Shown: positions 27,419 to 36,788, counted from the stretch's first letter. The stretch is 64,000 bases of DNA from Flavobacterium panacagri (GCF_030378165.1 NZ_CP119766.1:4836001-4900000), one strand, 5' to 3'. The notes: a model not told the origin generated them from the letters alone. Translations and numbers: made by a program.

Positions 27419-27799
27419 TCTATCTATCTTTAAATTAGCAAAATCACTTGGGTATTCTAACAAATTTAACAATCTTAAATCACAAAAAGTTATGAAATTC
27501 AAACATTAGGATTATTTAGAATAATTACAATTTGTGTTTTTGTCTAACCGCAAAGAGCGCAAGGATTTTTTACTATTGATCCCTTTATAAAACGCAAAGT
27601 TCGCAAAGCTGGAATCGGAAAACTTTATAAATATACTTTGCACATATCCGTTTCCCGCAGATTTTGCAGATTCCACAGATTTTTATTCTACTAAATTTAT
27701 CTGCAAAATCTGCGAGAGAAAAAAACTTTGCTCCCTATAATCATCTGAATTGTCGTTAAACACTGAAAATTGTATTTTTACAAGACTAATCTTTGATTT
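27419..27799. other. Divergent intergenic region rich in inverted repeats
   Basis: This 381-bp gap lies between the divergent paoA and desulfurase genes and should carry promoters both ways, but I find no convincing pair of boxes. It holds a broken GCAAAG-type repeat (about 27546-27612) and a 16-bp perfect inverted repeat, CGCAGATTTTGCAGAT at 27656-27671 with its complement at 27699-27714. No credible gene is seen. Confidence 0.6.
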
Positions 27800-28948
27800 A
27801 TGTCACATCAACAAAATATTTATCTTGATAATAACTCCACGACTCGTGTTGATGCACGCGTTTTGAATGCTATGCTTCCCTATTTTACTGATTTGTATGC
27901 CAATTCTACAAGCAGTCATATTGCAGGACTAACGGTAAACGAAGCTGTAGAAAATGCTGCTTGGCAAGTTGCTGCTTTAATTAATGCAGACGCTGAAGAA
28001 ATTATTTTTACTTCGGGAGCTACAGAAGCAATCAATCTGGCAATTAAAGGTCTAGTTAATCAAGATAAAAAACATATAATCACTATTTCTACAGAACATA
28101 AGGCAGTTCTTGAAACTTGTGGTTTTATGGAAAGTAATGGTTTTGAAGTCAGTTATTTAGAGGTTGACAGAGACGGACTTTTAGACCTTAATCTTTTAAA
28201 GGAGACCATAACCGATAAAACTCTGATTTTCATTGGAATGTTTTCTAATAATGAAACTGGTGTCATACAAAACAGCAGCGAAATTTCTAAAATACTCAAA
28301 AGTAAAAATGTGTTTTTTTTGTGTGATGCTACACAAGCAGTTGGTAAAATTCCGATTGATGTTAAAGCTTTCGGAATCGATCTTTTAACTTTGTCTGCTC
28401 ATAAATTTTATGGCCCGAAAGGAGTTGGTGCTTTGTATGTTTCGGCGAAAGCCCAAGTAAAATTAATTCCTCAGATTTTAGGTGGAGGACAACAGCGAAA
28501 ACTACGCAGTGGCACACTCAACGTTCCTGGAATTATCGGTTTAGGTAAAGCATCAGAAATAGCTGTAAATGAATTAGAAAAAGACTCAAATAGAATTCAT
28601 CTATTACGAAATAAACTCGAATCTGGATTACTACAATTCGAAGGCTCTTTCGTAAACGGAAACACTCAAAACCGAATTTATAATACTACTAATATTTGTT
28701 TTCCGGGTGTGAATTCGGAGCAGCTTATTATGGCTTTGGGGAATATATCGGTTTCTAATGGTTCGTCTTGTTCTGCGGTTACTTCGGAGCCTTCACATGT
28801 TCTGAAAGCAATGGGATTGTCTGATGAAGAAGCTTTGAGTTCCATTCGTTTTAGTTTGGGACGATTTACTACTGATGAAGAAATTGATATTACGGTTGAA
28901 CGGGTTTTAACTTTGGCTCAACAATTTGTTTTGCCACGAAGGCACTAA
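27800..28948 (+). CDS. NifS/IscS-like cysteine desulfurase
   Basis: This 382-aa PLP enzyme removes sulfur from cysteine as a persulfide. The PLP lysine is K202 (SAHKFYGPKGVGA). The active-site cysteine is C324 in a short SNGSSCSAV loop. Other family marks are YLDNNSTTRVD at the start and TEHKAVLETC near residue 101. In front of paoABC and close to xdhC and mocA, it is best read as the sulfur donor for the sulfido ligand of the molybdenum cofactor rather than general Fe-S assembly. The last residues (LPRRH) and stop codon are encoded by a dispersed intergenic repeat. Confidence 0.88.
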   Translation: MSHQQNIYLDNNSTTRVDARVLNAMLPYFTDLYANSTSSHIAGLTVNEAVENAAWQVAALINADAEEIIFTSGATEAINLAIKGLVNQDKKHIITISTEHKAVLETCGFMESNGFEVSYLEVDRDGLLDLNLLKETITDKTLIFIGMFSNNETGVIQNSSEISKILKSKNVFFLCDATQAVGKIPIDVKAFGIDLLTLSAHKFYGPKGVGALYVSAKAQVKLIPQILGGGQQRKLRSGTLNVPGIIGLGKASEIAVNELEKDSNRIHLLRNKLESGLLQFEGSFVNGNTQNRIYNTTNICFPGVNSEQLIMALGNISVSNGSSCSAVTSEPSHVLKAMGLSDEEALSSIRFSLGRFTTDEEIDITVERVLTLAQQFVLPRRH

Positions 28949-28986
28949 GGCGTTAAGTTTTTTGCCACTCCCGATAACTATCGGGA
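28931..28986. repeat. Dispersed repeat at the end of the desulfurase gene
   Basis: A unit of the GCCACTAAGGCACTAAG type (28934-28950, one mismatch in GCCACGAAGGCACTAAGG) overlaps the last codons of the desulfurase gene. It is followed by the hairpin TCCCGATA-AC-TATCGGGA at 28969-28986. The same hairpin core recurs at 55233-55250. Confidence 0.6.
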
Positions 28987-29034
28987 TTCACAGATTAAAA
29001 GGATTAAAAAAAACTCTGTTACTCTGTTACTTTG

Positions 29035-29652
29035 TTACTTTGCCCCTCCTTTAAAAATCAATTTAAAATAATCTTCCTCAGTATCAATATCAATATTGCC
29101 TTTTTCAAATGAAATCGAGGCAGTATCTTCTGAATATTTTTTAATGAGTTTTTTTGCTCCTTCCTGCCCTTTTAAATCCAGTAATTCTTTAAAATATTTT
29201 TTATGGAACAAAACTGGAGTTCCTAGAGTTTCGGAATACGCTGAAGCAACAATTCCTTTTTGGGTAATCTGATGTTCTTTTATAAGATTTTCAAATATGG
29301 AACTGGTCACAAAAGGCTGATCGCAGACTGCAAAAATACATTGTTCATAATCGGGGTTTAAGTTCAATAATTCGCTTAAACCTTTTACAATTGAAGATGA
29401 CATTCCATTTTGCCAATCTGTATTTAAACAAATTCTTAATTGGGGGAAATTAAGCTCCTTTTCGATAGTTTCGTGGTTTGCACCTGTTACAACTAATACG
29501 AATACATTTTCGACCTTTAAGGCTTCGGAAATTGTGTTTTTTAAAAGTGTCGATTCTTTATATTCTAGTAATTGCTTGGGACGGCCTAGTCTGGAAGAAT
29601 TTCCAGCGGCCAAAATGATGATTCCTGTTTTATTTTGAAATTTATCCCTCAT
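29035..29652 (-). CDS. mocA: MocA/MobA-like molybdenum cofactor nucleotidyltransferase
   Basis: The start is ATG 29652 (205 aa), 11 nt inside the end of xdhC; an upstream in-frame ATG at 29667 adds only five residues. It has the glycosyltransferase-A fold nucleotide motif LAAGNSSRLGRPKQLL near residue 13, CDQPFVTSSIF near 98 for Mg and nucleotide, and a GTPVLFHKKYF strand. MocA adds CMP to the molybdenum cofactor, giving the MCD form used by PaoABC-type enzymes. Context with XdhC and paoABC supports cytidylyl rather than guanylyl transfer. It forms an operon with xdhC. Confidence 0.85.
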   Translation of the reverse strand: MRDKFQNKTGIIILAAGNSSRLGRPKQLLEYKESTLLKNTISEALKVENVFVLVVTGANHETIEKELNFPQLRICLNTDWQNGMSSSIVKGLSELLNLNPDYEQCIFAVCDQPFVTSSIFENLIKEHQITQKGIVASAYSETLGTPVLFHKKYFKELLDLKGQEGAKKLIKKYSEDTASISFEKGNIDIDTEEDYFKLIFKGGAK

Positions 29653-30766
29653 GCGGCACCTCATCATGGATCTTACCCAATTTATATTTTAAAGAAGTAC
29701 CAGTCTTTCCTGCTGAAAAAGCTTTGATTTCTGCGACAATTGAGAGCGCAATTTCCTCTGAAGTTTCTGCTCCAATATCTAAACCAATCGGACTGTAGAT
29801 GCGTTCCAATTGTTCGTTGTTAAGCTTTATTCCTTCGTTTTCAAGATCATCCAGCATTCGGTTTAATTTGGTCTTAGGGCCAAGAATTCCAATATATTTA
29901 CAATTGGTTTCTAAAAGTTGTTTTAGAACCGCTACATCATATTTATAATTGTGAGTCATTAAAACAAAATAAGTCTGCTCATCAATTATACTATTTTCCA
30001 AAAATTGTTCCGACTTAACAGTTTGAACTTTATCTGCCTTTGGAAAACGCTTTTCTGTAGTATGTGTGGTACGCCCGTCTCCAATAGTAATTTTCCAGCC
30101 CAATATAGAAGCCATTTTTACTAGAGGCTGTACATCATTTCCGGCTCCAGCAATTACAAGTGAAATTGGCGGATTAATGTATTCAATCAAAGCTTCATTA
30201 TCATTTCCGGTTTGAAGTTTTTTTACTATTGATGTTTTGGTTTGCAACACTTCTTTCGCGTAAGCAATCAAATTTAAAACGTCGTCATTATGATTTAAGA
30301 CTGGACTGTCGTTCCTAAAAAATAAAGTAGTTCCTGTTTGAAAAGCATTTCTTTTGAGTGAAAAAACGGTAACAATTACAGCTTCTTTCCTTTCTAATTC
30401 TAATTGTTGTAAAAGCTGTATTGGATTATTTGACTGTTCATCGTCAATGTATTCAAAAAGAATATGAACAATTCCGTTGCAACCCAACTGCAAACCTAAT
30501 TCAGCATCATCTTCATTACTGGTATTGTATGTAATGAGTTTATTCTGTTTTTGATGAATGGCAAGCAATGCTTTTCGAAGGGCATCTCCTTCCAGACATC
30601 CACCGCTTATAGCACCAGTTAACTGACCATCTTCAGTAACAAGCATGCGAGCTCCAGGTTGACGATAGGACGATCCTTCAACTTTAACTACTGTGGCTAA
30701 AGCTGTTTTCTTTTCTTCCAATTTTGCTTTTGAATATGCTTTGAGAATTTCGCTGATTTCTTTCAT
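29642..30766 (-). CDS. xdhC: XdhC-family molybdenum cofactor chaperone
   Basis: I start at ATG 30766 (374 aa); a 5-residue longer reading from 30781 is less likely. XdhC proteins bind the molybdenum cofactor, help its sulfuration by a NifS-like enzyme and insert it into xanthine-oxidase-family apoenzymes. The N-terminal XdhC_CoxI domain has VEGSSYRQPGARMLV and ISGGCLEGDALRKAL. The C-terminal Rossmann domain has VIAGAGNDVQPLVKMA near residue 203 and GILGPKTKLNRML near 291. The partner genes for the same job lie on both sides (desulfurase, mocA, paoABC). Confidence 0.9.
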   Translation of the reverse strand: MKEISEILKAYSKAKLEEKKTALATVVKVEGSSYRQPGARMLVTEDGQLTGAISGGCLEGDALRKALLAIHQKQNKLITYNTSNEDDAELGLQLGCNGIVHILFEYIDDEQSNNPIQLLQQLELERKEAVIVTVFSLKRNAFQTGTTLFFRNDSPVLNHNDDVLNLIAYAKEVLQTKTSIVKKLQTGNDNEALIEYINPPISLVIAGAGNDVQPLVKMASILGWKITIGDGRTTHTTEKRFPKADKVQTVKSEQFLENSIIDEQTYFVLMTHNYKYDVAVLKQLLETNCKYIGILGPKTKLNRMLDDLENEGIKLNNEQLERIYSPIGLDIGAETSEEIALSIVAEIKAFSAGKTGTSLKYKLGKIHDEVPHEG

Positions 30767-30844
30767 AAAAAATACTATCACCTGCCAAAATTAATATTGA
30801 AACCCTTAGCAGGCAATTATAAAAATACAAAAAAGCTTTAGAAG

Positions 30845-31615
30845 TTAAATAATTCCCATTGCAAAAGCAGTCTGTACTGCCTCTGCCGTATTGGTCACTT
30901 TCAATTTTTCAATAATATTTTGTCGGTGTCGTCTAACCGTATAAACTGAAATATGCATTTCGGAGGCAATTTGTTCACTTTTGTTTCCTTTTGCTACACT
31001 GCTTAAAACTTCTATTTCTCTTTTAGAAAGTATGGTTTCTGCATTGTTTTTATACTTTTCAGATTCAATAACTTCTCCTGTCTGAATATTGATGATTTTT
31101 TCATCAATACCGGTTCTTGATTGTAAATCTGTTGACGGAAGATACAAACACAAGGCTAATGAAATACTTCCGTTGTTGAATGTTTTAAGATAAATAGTTC
31201 GATGATTAATATAAATATTTTTTTCTGCACTACTTTTCATTCTAAGACGGCTGAAAGTACTGTAATTGCTATATTCTTCTTTTGGAATTCCTTTTAAAAA
31301 CTGATAGAAATTAAGTTCTAAAACATGACGTTGCACTAAATCATCCTCATTTATTTTTGTAAAAATACATTCTTCAAAAGCGGAATCAATTATAGAGTTT
31401 TCATCCGGAAGTCCAAAAACAGCACCAAAACTTCCTGCATATATGTAACTACAATCGGCTTGATAATCGGATAAAACGGCTACACATTGCTCAATTTTTA
31501 CATAATTGGACACAAACTGTTTGTACATTTCGATATCATTAGATTCTTCAATCTCAAATTTTTGTTCTAAAAACGTGGTCATTAATTGATTTTCGATTGA
31601 AGGATTTTGTAGCAT
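30845..31615 (-). CDS. LuxR-type HTH transcriptional regulator
   Basis: This 256-aa protein has a C-terminal LuxR/GerE helix-turn-helix (about 190-256, LSKREIEVLSSVAKGNKSEQIASEMHIS split across the recognition region, then VYTVRRHRQNI). The first 180 residues form a PAS-like sensor domain without a recognisable ligand motif. This architecture is frequent in flavobacteria as single-component regulators. It is transcribed toward xdhC but separated from it by 78 nt. Its target is unknown; the neighbouring molybdenum genes or the divergent DUF1349 lipoprotein are candidates. Confidence 0.8.
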   Translation of the reverse strand: MLQNPSIENQLMTTFLEQKFEIEESNDIEMYKQFVSNYVKIEQCVAVLSDYQADCSYIYAGSFGAVFGLPDENSIIDSAFEECIFTKINEDDLVQRHVLELNFYQFLKGIPKEEYSNYSTFSRLRMKSSAEKNIYINHRTIYLKTFNNGSISLALCLYLPSTDLQSRTGIDEKIINIQTGEVIESEKYKNNAETILSKREIEVLSSVAKGNKSEQIASEMHISVYTVRRHRQNIIEKLKVTNTAEAVQTAFAMGII

Positions 31616-31716
31616 TCCGAATTGTAATTGGTTAATTTTACGTATTGCCTTTATTTGGAAGCAACACTATTTTTGGAAAACTAAAAATATCACTTTATAT
31701 CCCAAAAAAATAATTT

Positions 31717-32466
31717 ATGAAAACAATTTTTTATAGCGCTATTACTATTTTGAGTCTTTCTGTATTATCAAGCTGTAATAACAAAAATGAAACTGCAAAA
31801 ACAACGATGAAAGAAGAAACCAAATTAGACTCTGCAATTGTTAATGGTTTGCCATGTGATATTAAGTTGTCAAACATACATTTTACTAAAGCAGTAAATG
31901 GCGCTGATACTTTAATTAAAAAAGAAGCAAACGAGAAAATCATCTTTAAAGCTGGAGAAAAATCAGATTATTTCTCTGATCCTGACGGCAAACTATCCAA
32001 CACTACTGCTCCAATGCTTTTGTCTAAAGTTGACAATAGCAAACCTTTTACGCTAACGACTAAAGTTACACCTAAATTTACCGAAAAAGGATTGTACAAT
32101 GCCGGCGTTTTATATATTTATGTAAATGACAGTTTTTATCAGAAATTCTGCTTTGAACAAGACGAAAGGGGCAATCACAGAATTGTAACGGTTCGTACTA
32201 TGGGCACTTCTGATGATAATAATCATGATGTTGTAAAAGAGCCTACGGTTTATATGAAAATCTCTTCGGATACCAAAACAGTTGCAAGTTATTATTCTTT
32301 AGATAAAAAAAACTGGCAGATGGTGCGTTTGTATAAAAACAACTATCCAAAAGAAATTTGGATGGGAATTAGCACACAGTGTCCTGTAGATAAAGGAACT
32401 CAAAGTATCTTTGAAGAAATTAATCTGGAAGAAAAAAGTGTATCTGATTTTCGTTTAGGAATATAA
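31717..32466 (+). CDS. DUF1349 lipoprotein
   Basis: This 249-aa protein has a lipoprotein signal with cysteine in VLSSCNNKNE. The body matches the DUF1349 concanavalin-like fold: KAGEKSDYFSDPDG near residue 76, APMLLSKVDNSKPFTLTTKV, GLYNAGVLYIYVNDSFYQKFCFE near 126, and KKNWQMVRLYKNNYPKEIWMGISTQCP near the end. Similar proteins are thought to bind or process carbohydrates, but no activity can be assigned here. It stands alone, divergent from the LuxR-type regulator. Confidence 0.8.
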   Translation: MKTIFYSAITILSLSVLSSCNNKNETAKTTMKEETKLDSAIVNGLPCDIKLSNIHFTKAVNGADTLIKKEANEKIIFKAGEKSDYFSDPDGKLSNTTAPMLLSKVDNSKPFTLTTKVTPKFTEKGLYNAGVLYIYVNDSFYQKFCFEQDERGNHRIVTVRTMGTSDDNNHDVVKEPTVYMKISSDTKTVASYYSLDKKNWQMVRLYKNNYPKEIWMGISTQCPVDKGTQSIFEEINLEEKSVSDFRLGI

Positions 32467-32614
32467 CTTTAACTTAATAAAGGAAGTGCTTTTTTGATCA
32501 TTTTTATTGTTTTGATAATCATTTTTTCAAACTGATGTATGATTTATATGACTAAGTTTTGTATTTTTATCTTTAGCAAAATGAATATATTACCTAACTT
32601 TAATAATAAACTAC

Positions 32615-32947
32615 ATGGGAAAATTTGTAATTACGACCAGAACAAATGGAGAGTTTCAATTCAATTTAAAAGCTGGTAATGGCCAGACTATTCTAACAAG
32701 CGAAGGTTATACAACAAAAGCGGCTTGTAATAATGGAATCGAATCTGTAAAAACTAATGCAAGCGACGATAACCGTTATGATAGAAAAGAAGCCAAAAAC
32801 GGAAAACCATATTTCAATCTAAAAGCTGGAAATGGACAAATTATTGGTTCAAGCGAAATGTATGAAAGTGTTGCCGCTAGAGAAAACGGAATCGAATCTG
32901 TAAAGAAAAATGCTCCTGATGCCACTATAGATGATCAAGCATCATAA
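32615..32947 (+). CDS. YegP-family protein (two DUF1508 repeats)
   Basis: This 110-aa protein equals E. coli YegP in length and consists of two DUF1508 repeats. Repeat one has GEFQFNLKAGNGQTILTSEGY and repeat two has GKPYFNLKAGNGQIIGSSEMY; each is followed by an NGIESVKxNA segment. It is a small cytoplasmic protein of unknown role. A terminator follows at 32966-32988. Confidence 0.9.
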   Translation: MGKFVITTRTNGEFQFNLKAGNGQTILTSEGYTTKAACNNGIESVKTNASDDNRYDRKEAKNGKPYFNLKAGNGQIIGSSEMYESVAARENGIESVKKNAPDATIDDQAS

Positions 32948-32965
32948 ATTAAAATATAAATAATG

Positions 32966-32988
32966 AAGCGAGGTTTTAAGCCTCGCTT
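32966..32988 (+). terminator. Rho-independent terminator after the YegP gene
   Basis: The stem AAGCGAGG/CCTCGCTT (32966-32973 and 32981-32988) with a 7-nt loop is followed by a T-run on the + strand. It stands between convergent genes and may also help end the CHU_C gene transcript, whose stop is at 32992. Confidence 0.85.
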
Positions 32989-32991
32989 TTT

Positions 32992-34242
32992 TTATTTGTT
33001 CTCCTTGCTGATATAAAGATACCCTGATTTTCGCTTTGTTTTACCTGCACTTTCATATTCTAAAATATAAAAATAGGTTCCATCTGGCAACCCTTCATTT
33101 TTCTTCACTGTATCACGTCCTTCTGAATAACCTCTAAACATATTATCACTCTCATTATACGATTTGGTATCATATACTTTTACACCCCAACGGTTATAAA
33201 TTTCGACTTTGTTATTTGGAAAATTATCAATTCCTTTAATGTGAAAAGTATCATTTATTCCATCTCCATTTGGAGAAACAGCATTATAAATTACAATTTC
33301 ATCAGATGGTGGTTCTGGATTTTCCTTTTTAACTAGTGCTATTGTAAAGACACTATAACCGCTGACCTGAGTAGTTATTAGTTTTGTATACTCAGCTCCT
33401 GTAAGAAGATCTGTGGTTGCTCCTTTCTCGTTAATCCATTTAGATGTTGGAGCGTCCCATCTTACTATTGCCAATTCCCTATCATCACTTTCCTGAAAGA
33501 AAATAGCTGGTGTTGTGTTTTTGTCCAAAGTAAGACTCAAAACTGCTTTATCTGATCCTTGTTCCTGAGTCAAATTCCAATATTCCACTTCATCTATAGT
33601 GATAATACTTTCTTCTTTGCTAGTATAAGGATGAATAATACCTATCGTTTCAAAGAAATATTCGGTAGTGTAAATATTATTAGGGTTGCTGTTGGCATCA
33701 TTTAGAGAGGGTCTGTAATACACATCTCCAATAGGAAATTCAAATTTTGCCGAGCCTTTTTTCTCTACTCTTCCATCGACAAAACTTAAATTACTTGTAT
33801 TTGTGTGCGAAGCATTTTCATTAAAAATAACTTTACCAGTATCTAGAGAATTATCGACAATGCCACTCTTAAAAGATGCCAGTTTATTAATAACGATTTC
33901 AGTTGTTAACAAAAAAGGAGTTTTAGCCGAAGTATTATCAAATTCAATATTTTGAAAATCAGAGGTTGACAATCCTTCTATTTTTTGCTGAGAATTTCCA
34001 ATAAAAAAAGTTTTTCCATTCGATAAATCGCTATAGGTAAATAGGCCGTCATTTTTAAAATCTGAGTAGGCATAAAAATTTCCATTGTGCAAAACATCTC
34101 CACTCGCTTTATTATCAAAAGCAAAAAGGGTTGAAAAGTCTGTATTAGGTTCAATTGTTAACACTCCTGTATTGACAGTTTGTGTAAAAACTTTCCCAAA
34201 ACAAAATATAAAAAAAACACCAAATTTTATCTGCATCTTCAT
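32992..34242 (-). CDS. CHU_C (gliding-motility/T9SS type B) surface protein
   Basis: This 416-aa exported protein (signal peptide ending KVFTQ) carries at its C-terminus (about 325-416) the CHU_C type B sorting domain of the type IX secretion system: NAVSPNGDGINDTFHIKGI, then VEIYNRWGVKVYDT and LPDGTYFYILEYES. The N-terminal 300 residues are beta-rich and resemble repeat-poor adhesin domains, with FIGNSQQKIEGL and FEFPIGDVYYRP segments seen in other flavobacterial CHU_C proteins. It should be secreted to the cell surface or medium. It is the only protein of the fibre cluster with a recognisable secretion-sorting domain. The binding target is unknown. Confidence 0.85.
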   Translation of the reverse strand: MKMQIKFGVFFIFCFGKVFTQTVNTGVLTIEPNTDFSTLFAFDNKASGDVLHNGNFYAYSDFKNDGLFTYSDLSNGKTFFIGNSQQKIEGLSTSDFQNIEFDNTSAKTPFLLTTEIVINKLASFKSGIVDNSLDTGKVIFNENASHTNTSNLSFVDGRVEKKGSAKFEFPIGDVYYRPSLNDANSNPNNIYTTEYFFETIGIIHPYTSKEESIITIDEVEYWNLTQEQGSDKAVLSLTLDKNTTPAIFFQESDDRELAIVRWDAPTSKWINEKGATTDLLTGAEYTKLITTQVSGYSVFTIALVKKENPEPPSDEIVIYNAVSPNGDGINDTFHIKGIDNFPNNKVEIYNRWGVKVYDTKSYNESDNMFRGYSEGRDTVKKNEGLPDGTYFYILEYESAGKTKRKSGYLYISKENK

Positions 34243-34397
34243 ATAATCAATTTTTTAAGTGATATTTAAAATTATTCTTTATGAGAGATTTTTTTCTCTA
34301 ATTTTTCTGAACCAGTAGGTCAGATCCATTTCAAATGCTGCTTGACTACGTTTTTTTAATTTGTTGTGCTTTTACTCTACTTTTAATTTCCCGTTTT

Positions 34398-36548
34398 TTA
34401 GTTACTCACATACCAAGAAGTTCCATCAGAAATAACAGTTATATGATCATTAACTCCAGATGCATTACTAAGAACAATGCTTGTGCTTCCATGAACAGCT
34501 GGGGTTGGACCACCAATAGCATTGGCAGGCCAGCTACCATCAAATTTTTCAGTAGTTGAGGAGGTATTAACAGTAACTGAACTTGCATTAATCATACTTA
34601 TTTTAATCAAGAGTACACGTCCTTTGTTTGCAACTGCAGATGGCAATGTAATAATGTTTACAGAGCTACTGCCAGAAGGAACAACTAGCATATAGTCATT
34701 CGTTTTTACAGTATAACTGCCAGCAGCAATAGTGACTTTTACTACCTGTGATCCCTGTACATCTAGAGTTGCATTAGGGGCATTGGTATTAATACCTATT
34801 TTACCTCCTGTTCCACCTGCAGCACCATTGACACCTGTACCAAACAAAGTGTTACCGATATTCATTTCGTTACTGACAGTTTGTGTAGATGCATTTATAA
34901 TATTGCTTGATGATCCACCAATCAATATGTTGTTGCTACCAGTTGTAAGACCAATTAAATTACCAGTACCAGTATTGGTACCAATAGCTACATTATAATT
35001 GCCTGTTGTGGCAATATTAAGAGCATTTGTCCCCACAGCAATATTGTTAGAACCGGAGGTATTGTTTTGAAGTGCATTAAACCCTACTGCTGTATTACTG
35101 TCGCCTGTAGTTTTATTCAATGCACTTGCACCCAAAGCAGTATTATATCCACTTGAAATATTGCCCACTAAGGCTAAATATCCTACAGCGGTATTCCAAC
35201 CATATCCAGAACCTGAGCCAAGAACCCCTGTAAAACTACCTAGTACTGATCCGCCTATTGCGGTATTGCCAACCGTTCTGGTTAAATTTTTCAATGCGCC
35301 ATACCCAACAGCCGTGTTATCTGCCACGTCTCCTCCTTTTGAAAGGGCATTCACTCCAATGGCCGTGATCCCACTACCAACTGTACCTGTCATTAAAGAC
35401 TGATAACCAAAAGAAGTATTGCTTGTAGTAAGTAAGCCGGCTTGGATATTGTAGATTTTAAACATTAAATTCTGGCTATCAGTAGTACCTAGGAAATTAG
35501 TGCCTGGGGTTGTACCTGCGTTACCTATTGTAGACCACATTGCCTGAGTAACTGTTTTTAAAACCCCGCTTGAAGGGTCAATAGCTACAAGTCTGTCTGA
35601 TGGTGCTCCAACTGGCAAGTTACTAATTGCAAAACTATTGCTATTCGTATTTATAGTGGTAGGTTGTATCAATGTACCTCCTAATTGTACCTTGCCATTT
35701 GTCACTGTTAAGGCATTATCTGCTGCAATTAATACAGGAACTGAAGGAGTTGCTATACCATTTACAGTTGATATTAAACTTCCGTTTGTGGCTGTCAAAG
35801 TGTTGCTGTTTATTATGGTTACTGGTAATCCTGTTTGACTGTTTACAGTAGTGGTTAAACTATTGTCAACTGAGGTATTTGAGACAGTTGTAGCAGAGCC
35901 ATTAACAACCACAACATCACCAGTAGCATTTACTCCAATTGTTTTTCCGGTTAAGTCTGCTGGGCTTGCTGATGTTAAATTAGTCAGTCTAAGTCCAGAA
36001 GTATTAGCCGCTATTGAATTAATTTCTAATGTGTTTGCGGGTGCAGCTGTACCTATACCGATATTGCCAGATGACGCAATACGCATTCTTTCGGTGTTGT
36101 AAGTTCTAAATGATAAATCTTGATTATCTATAGTTCCTAAAAAATTAGTTGCAGGATCAGTTCCAGCATTCCCCAATAAATGCCAGTCGTTTGGTGATAA
36201 TTTAGTAATATCTATTTTTCTAACTGAAAAGTCACTTGGATTCCAGGTAAGCAAATCGTCAGTCAATTCTCCGTCAAAAGGAGTATTCAATTTTAATGCA
36301 GGTAATGTGGTGCTACCTCCGTTGCTAATATACAAGCGGGAATTGATCGACACATTTGTTGTATCAATTCCTATGGCTACATTTCCGTCAGTGTTTTTAT
36401 TAAATAGATTAGATCCCACCTGAAACCATTTGCTTGGATCTACATAAATAATTGTACCCTTATTATCAACCACTCTTATGCCCTTCTTCTGAGCCAAAAG
36501 CACACAAGGGAATAAAAGAGACAACAATATTACTAAATACTTATTCAT
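34398..36548 (-). CDS. Fibre-like protein, module B head plus module Y tip, with YadA-like head repeats
   Basis: I start at ATG 36548 (716 aa), where the signal peptide ending VLLAQ begins; an ATG 12 nt upstream is also in frame. Order: N-terminal RVVDNKGTIIYVDP module (B, shared with the 239-aa neighbour), a bacterial lectin-like beta region, an NGxATxxVPVLIAADNALT repeat module shared with two neighbours, then a run of about ten 14-16-residue YadA-head-type repeats (GYGALKN, NTAVGFNALQNNTSGSNN) around residues 380-560. The C-terminus is a fibre-tip-like domain (Y: TLPSAVANKGRVLLIKI ... VISDGTSWYVSN). There is no T9SS C-terminal domain. It is probably a trimeric surface fibre; the homology is by pattern, not search. 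Confidence 0.7.
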   Translation of the reverse strand: MNKYLVILLSLLFPCVLLAQKKGIRVVDNKGTIIYVDPSKWFQVGSNLFNKNTDGNVAIGIDTTNVSINSRLYISNGGSTTLPALKLNTPFDGELTDDLLTWNPSDFSVRKIDITKLSPNDWHLLGNAGTDPATNFLGTIDNQDLSFRTYNTERMRIASSGNIGIGTAAPANTLEINSIAANTSGLRLTNLTSASPADLTGKTIGVNATGDVVVVNGSATTVSNTSVDNSLTTTVNSQTGLPVTIINSNTLTATNGSLISTVNGIATPSVPVLIAADNALTVTNGKVQLGGTLIQPTTINTNSNSFAISNLPVGAPSDRLVAIDPSSGVLKTVTQAMWSTIGNAGTTPGTNFLGTTDSQNLMFKIYNIQAGLLTTSNTSFGYQSLMTGTVGSGITAIGVNALSKGGDVADNTAVGYGALKNLTRTVGNTAIGGSVLGSFTGVLGSGSGYGWNTAVGYLALVGNISSGYNTALGASALNKTTGDSNTAVGFNALQNNTSGSNNIAVGTNALNIATTGNYNVAIGTNTGTGNLIGLTTGSNNILIGGSSSNIINASTQTVSNEMNIGNTLFGTGVNGAAGGTGGKIGINTNAPNATLDVQGSQVVKVTIAAGSYTVKTNDYMLVVPSGSSSVNIITLPSAVANKGRVLLIKISMINASSVTVNTSSTTEKFDGSWPANAIGGPTPAVHGSTSIVLSNASGVNDHITVISDGTSWYVSN

Positions 36549-36684
36549 TTTTTTAATCATTTAATTGGAGTACTATTTTTTATACACCCCCTAGTTCTAT
36601 ATTTACACTAAAAAACACTAAAAACCTGACAACATTTTATCGAAAAAACGCTAGACACATTGAAAAAAAAAAAACATTTATAAG

Positions 36685-36788
36685 GCAACCTAGACAGGTT
36701 GCTTTATAATTGAATATCAATCTATTATTACTTTTTATAATCACCTTTACCTCTCTTGCATTACAATATACAGAGAGATAAAAGTGAT
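36685..36788 (-). terminator. Two hairpins downstream of the 239-aa gene
   Basis: GCAACCT/AGGTTGC (36685-36691 and 36696-36702) forms a short hairpin followed on the - strand by an A/T stretch. A longer imperfect stem (36740-36756 and 36772-36788, 15 of 17 paired) lies nearer the gene. Either could end the transcript of the 239-aa gene. Confidence 0.5.

Noticed and set aside
27419..27502. Longer start for the [2Fe-2S] subunit
   Set aside because: It would push the twin-arginine motif to about residue 47, too far from the N-terminus for a Tat signal.
27656..27714. Terminator between paoA and the desulfurase gene
   Set aside because: The flanking genes diverge, so no transcript ends there; the stem has a 27-nt loop and no T-run. 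It is better read as a repeat.
34732..36102. + strand frames opposite the 716-aa fibre gene
   Set aside because: They are reverse frames of low-complexity coding sequence without domains or signals.
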